NCBI GenBank assembly: GCA_002725495.1
Contig: PBPJ01000013.1
Location: 1 to 6,702, forward strand
DNA length: 6,702 nt
Direction: 5' to 3'
Source: Candidatus Woesearchaeota archaeon
GTDB lineage: Archaea; Nanobdellota; Nanobdellia; UBA10117; ARS21
Numbering within the stretch: position 1 is the first letter of the stretch; every line of letters begins with the position of its first letter. The notes under the pieces were generated by a model. The model ran no database searches. It saw only the letters and a program-made list of their open reading frames with translations, and had not been told where the DNA came from. The position numbers were made by a program, and so were the translations under genes. Positions 6,625-6,702 of the stretch are shown here, one piece after another.

Positions 6625-6702
6625 CTTCTTCAATTTCTTTTAAAGTACCGTCATTTAAATTTACAGTAACTTTGCCATATTTTTCTTCAAGAACTTTTTG
6701 TA
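6602..6702 (-). CDS. C-terminal end of an unidentified upstream gene
   Basis: One minus-strand frame is open from the right edge of the window to a TAG at 6604-6602, giving the last 32 complete residues: EEKYGKVTVNLNDGTLKEIE in the middle, ending in the polar, basic DGPSKKN. The other two frames of this strand hit stops quickly, and the next gene begins within this tail with a 23-nt overlap, which fits the packed layout of the operon. The segment is too short to assign a function. The start and most of the protein lie beyond position 6702. Confidence 0.55.
   Translation of the reverse strand, partial: QKVLEEKYGKVTVNLNDGTLKEIEEDGPSKKN

Overview
The window reads as the head-gene operon of an uncharacterised, AT-rich (roughly 30% G+C by eye) tailed bacteriophage. 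Every credible gene lies on the minus strand, so transcription runs from position 6702 toward position 1. In that order: the C-terminal end of an unidentified gene (6702-6602), a 72-residue protein of unknown function (6624-6406), a co-chaperonin that appears to carry two GroES-like domains (6406-5819), a 90-residue unknown protein (5865-5593), the large terminase subunit (5593-3374), the portal protein (3381-955), and an acidic, coiled-coil-rich probable scaffolding protein that runs off the left edge (921-1). The order terminase, portal, scaffold is classical for tailed phages; the major capsid protein would be expected just beyond position 1. There is no rRNA, tRNA, CRISPR array, integrase, transposon or terminator that I can support.

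The genes are packed tightly: neighbours overlap by 23, 1, 47, 1 and 8 nt, and the only intergenic gap is 33 nt, before the scaffold gene. Only the terminase gene has a convincing Shine-Dalgarno sequence; the other starts have A/T-rich leaders. With the strong A/T codon bias and the style of the portal and terminase, this suggests a phage of Bacteroidota, quite possibly marine, but the sequence alone does not prove the host. A crAss-like or other podovirus/siphovirus affiliation cannot be settled because no tail, polymerase or capsid gene is in view.

The genes fit one job, making a DNA-filled head. The scaffold guides capsid assembly, the portal forms the vertex channel, the terminase cuts and pumps DNA, and the GroES-like protein probably works with the host GroEL to fold a capsid protein, as T4 gp31 does for gp23. 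The 90-residue protein sits where a small terminase subunit could be, but this is positional only.

Three things stand out: the apparent two-domain (Cpn20-like) architecture of the co-chaperonin; a sharp island of higher G+C with G/C-ending codons inside the terminase gene (about 4081-5100), covering the ATPase core, as if that part came from another lineage; and a lambda-gpA-like deviant Walker A motif in the terminase.
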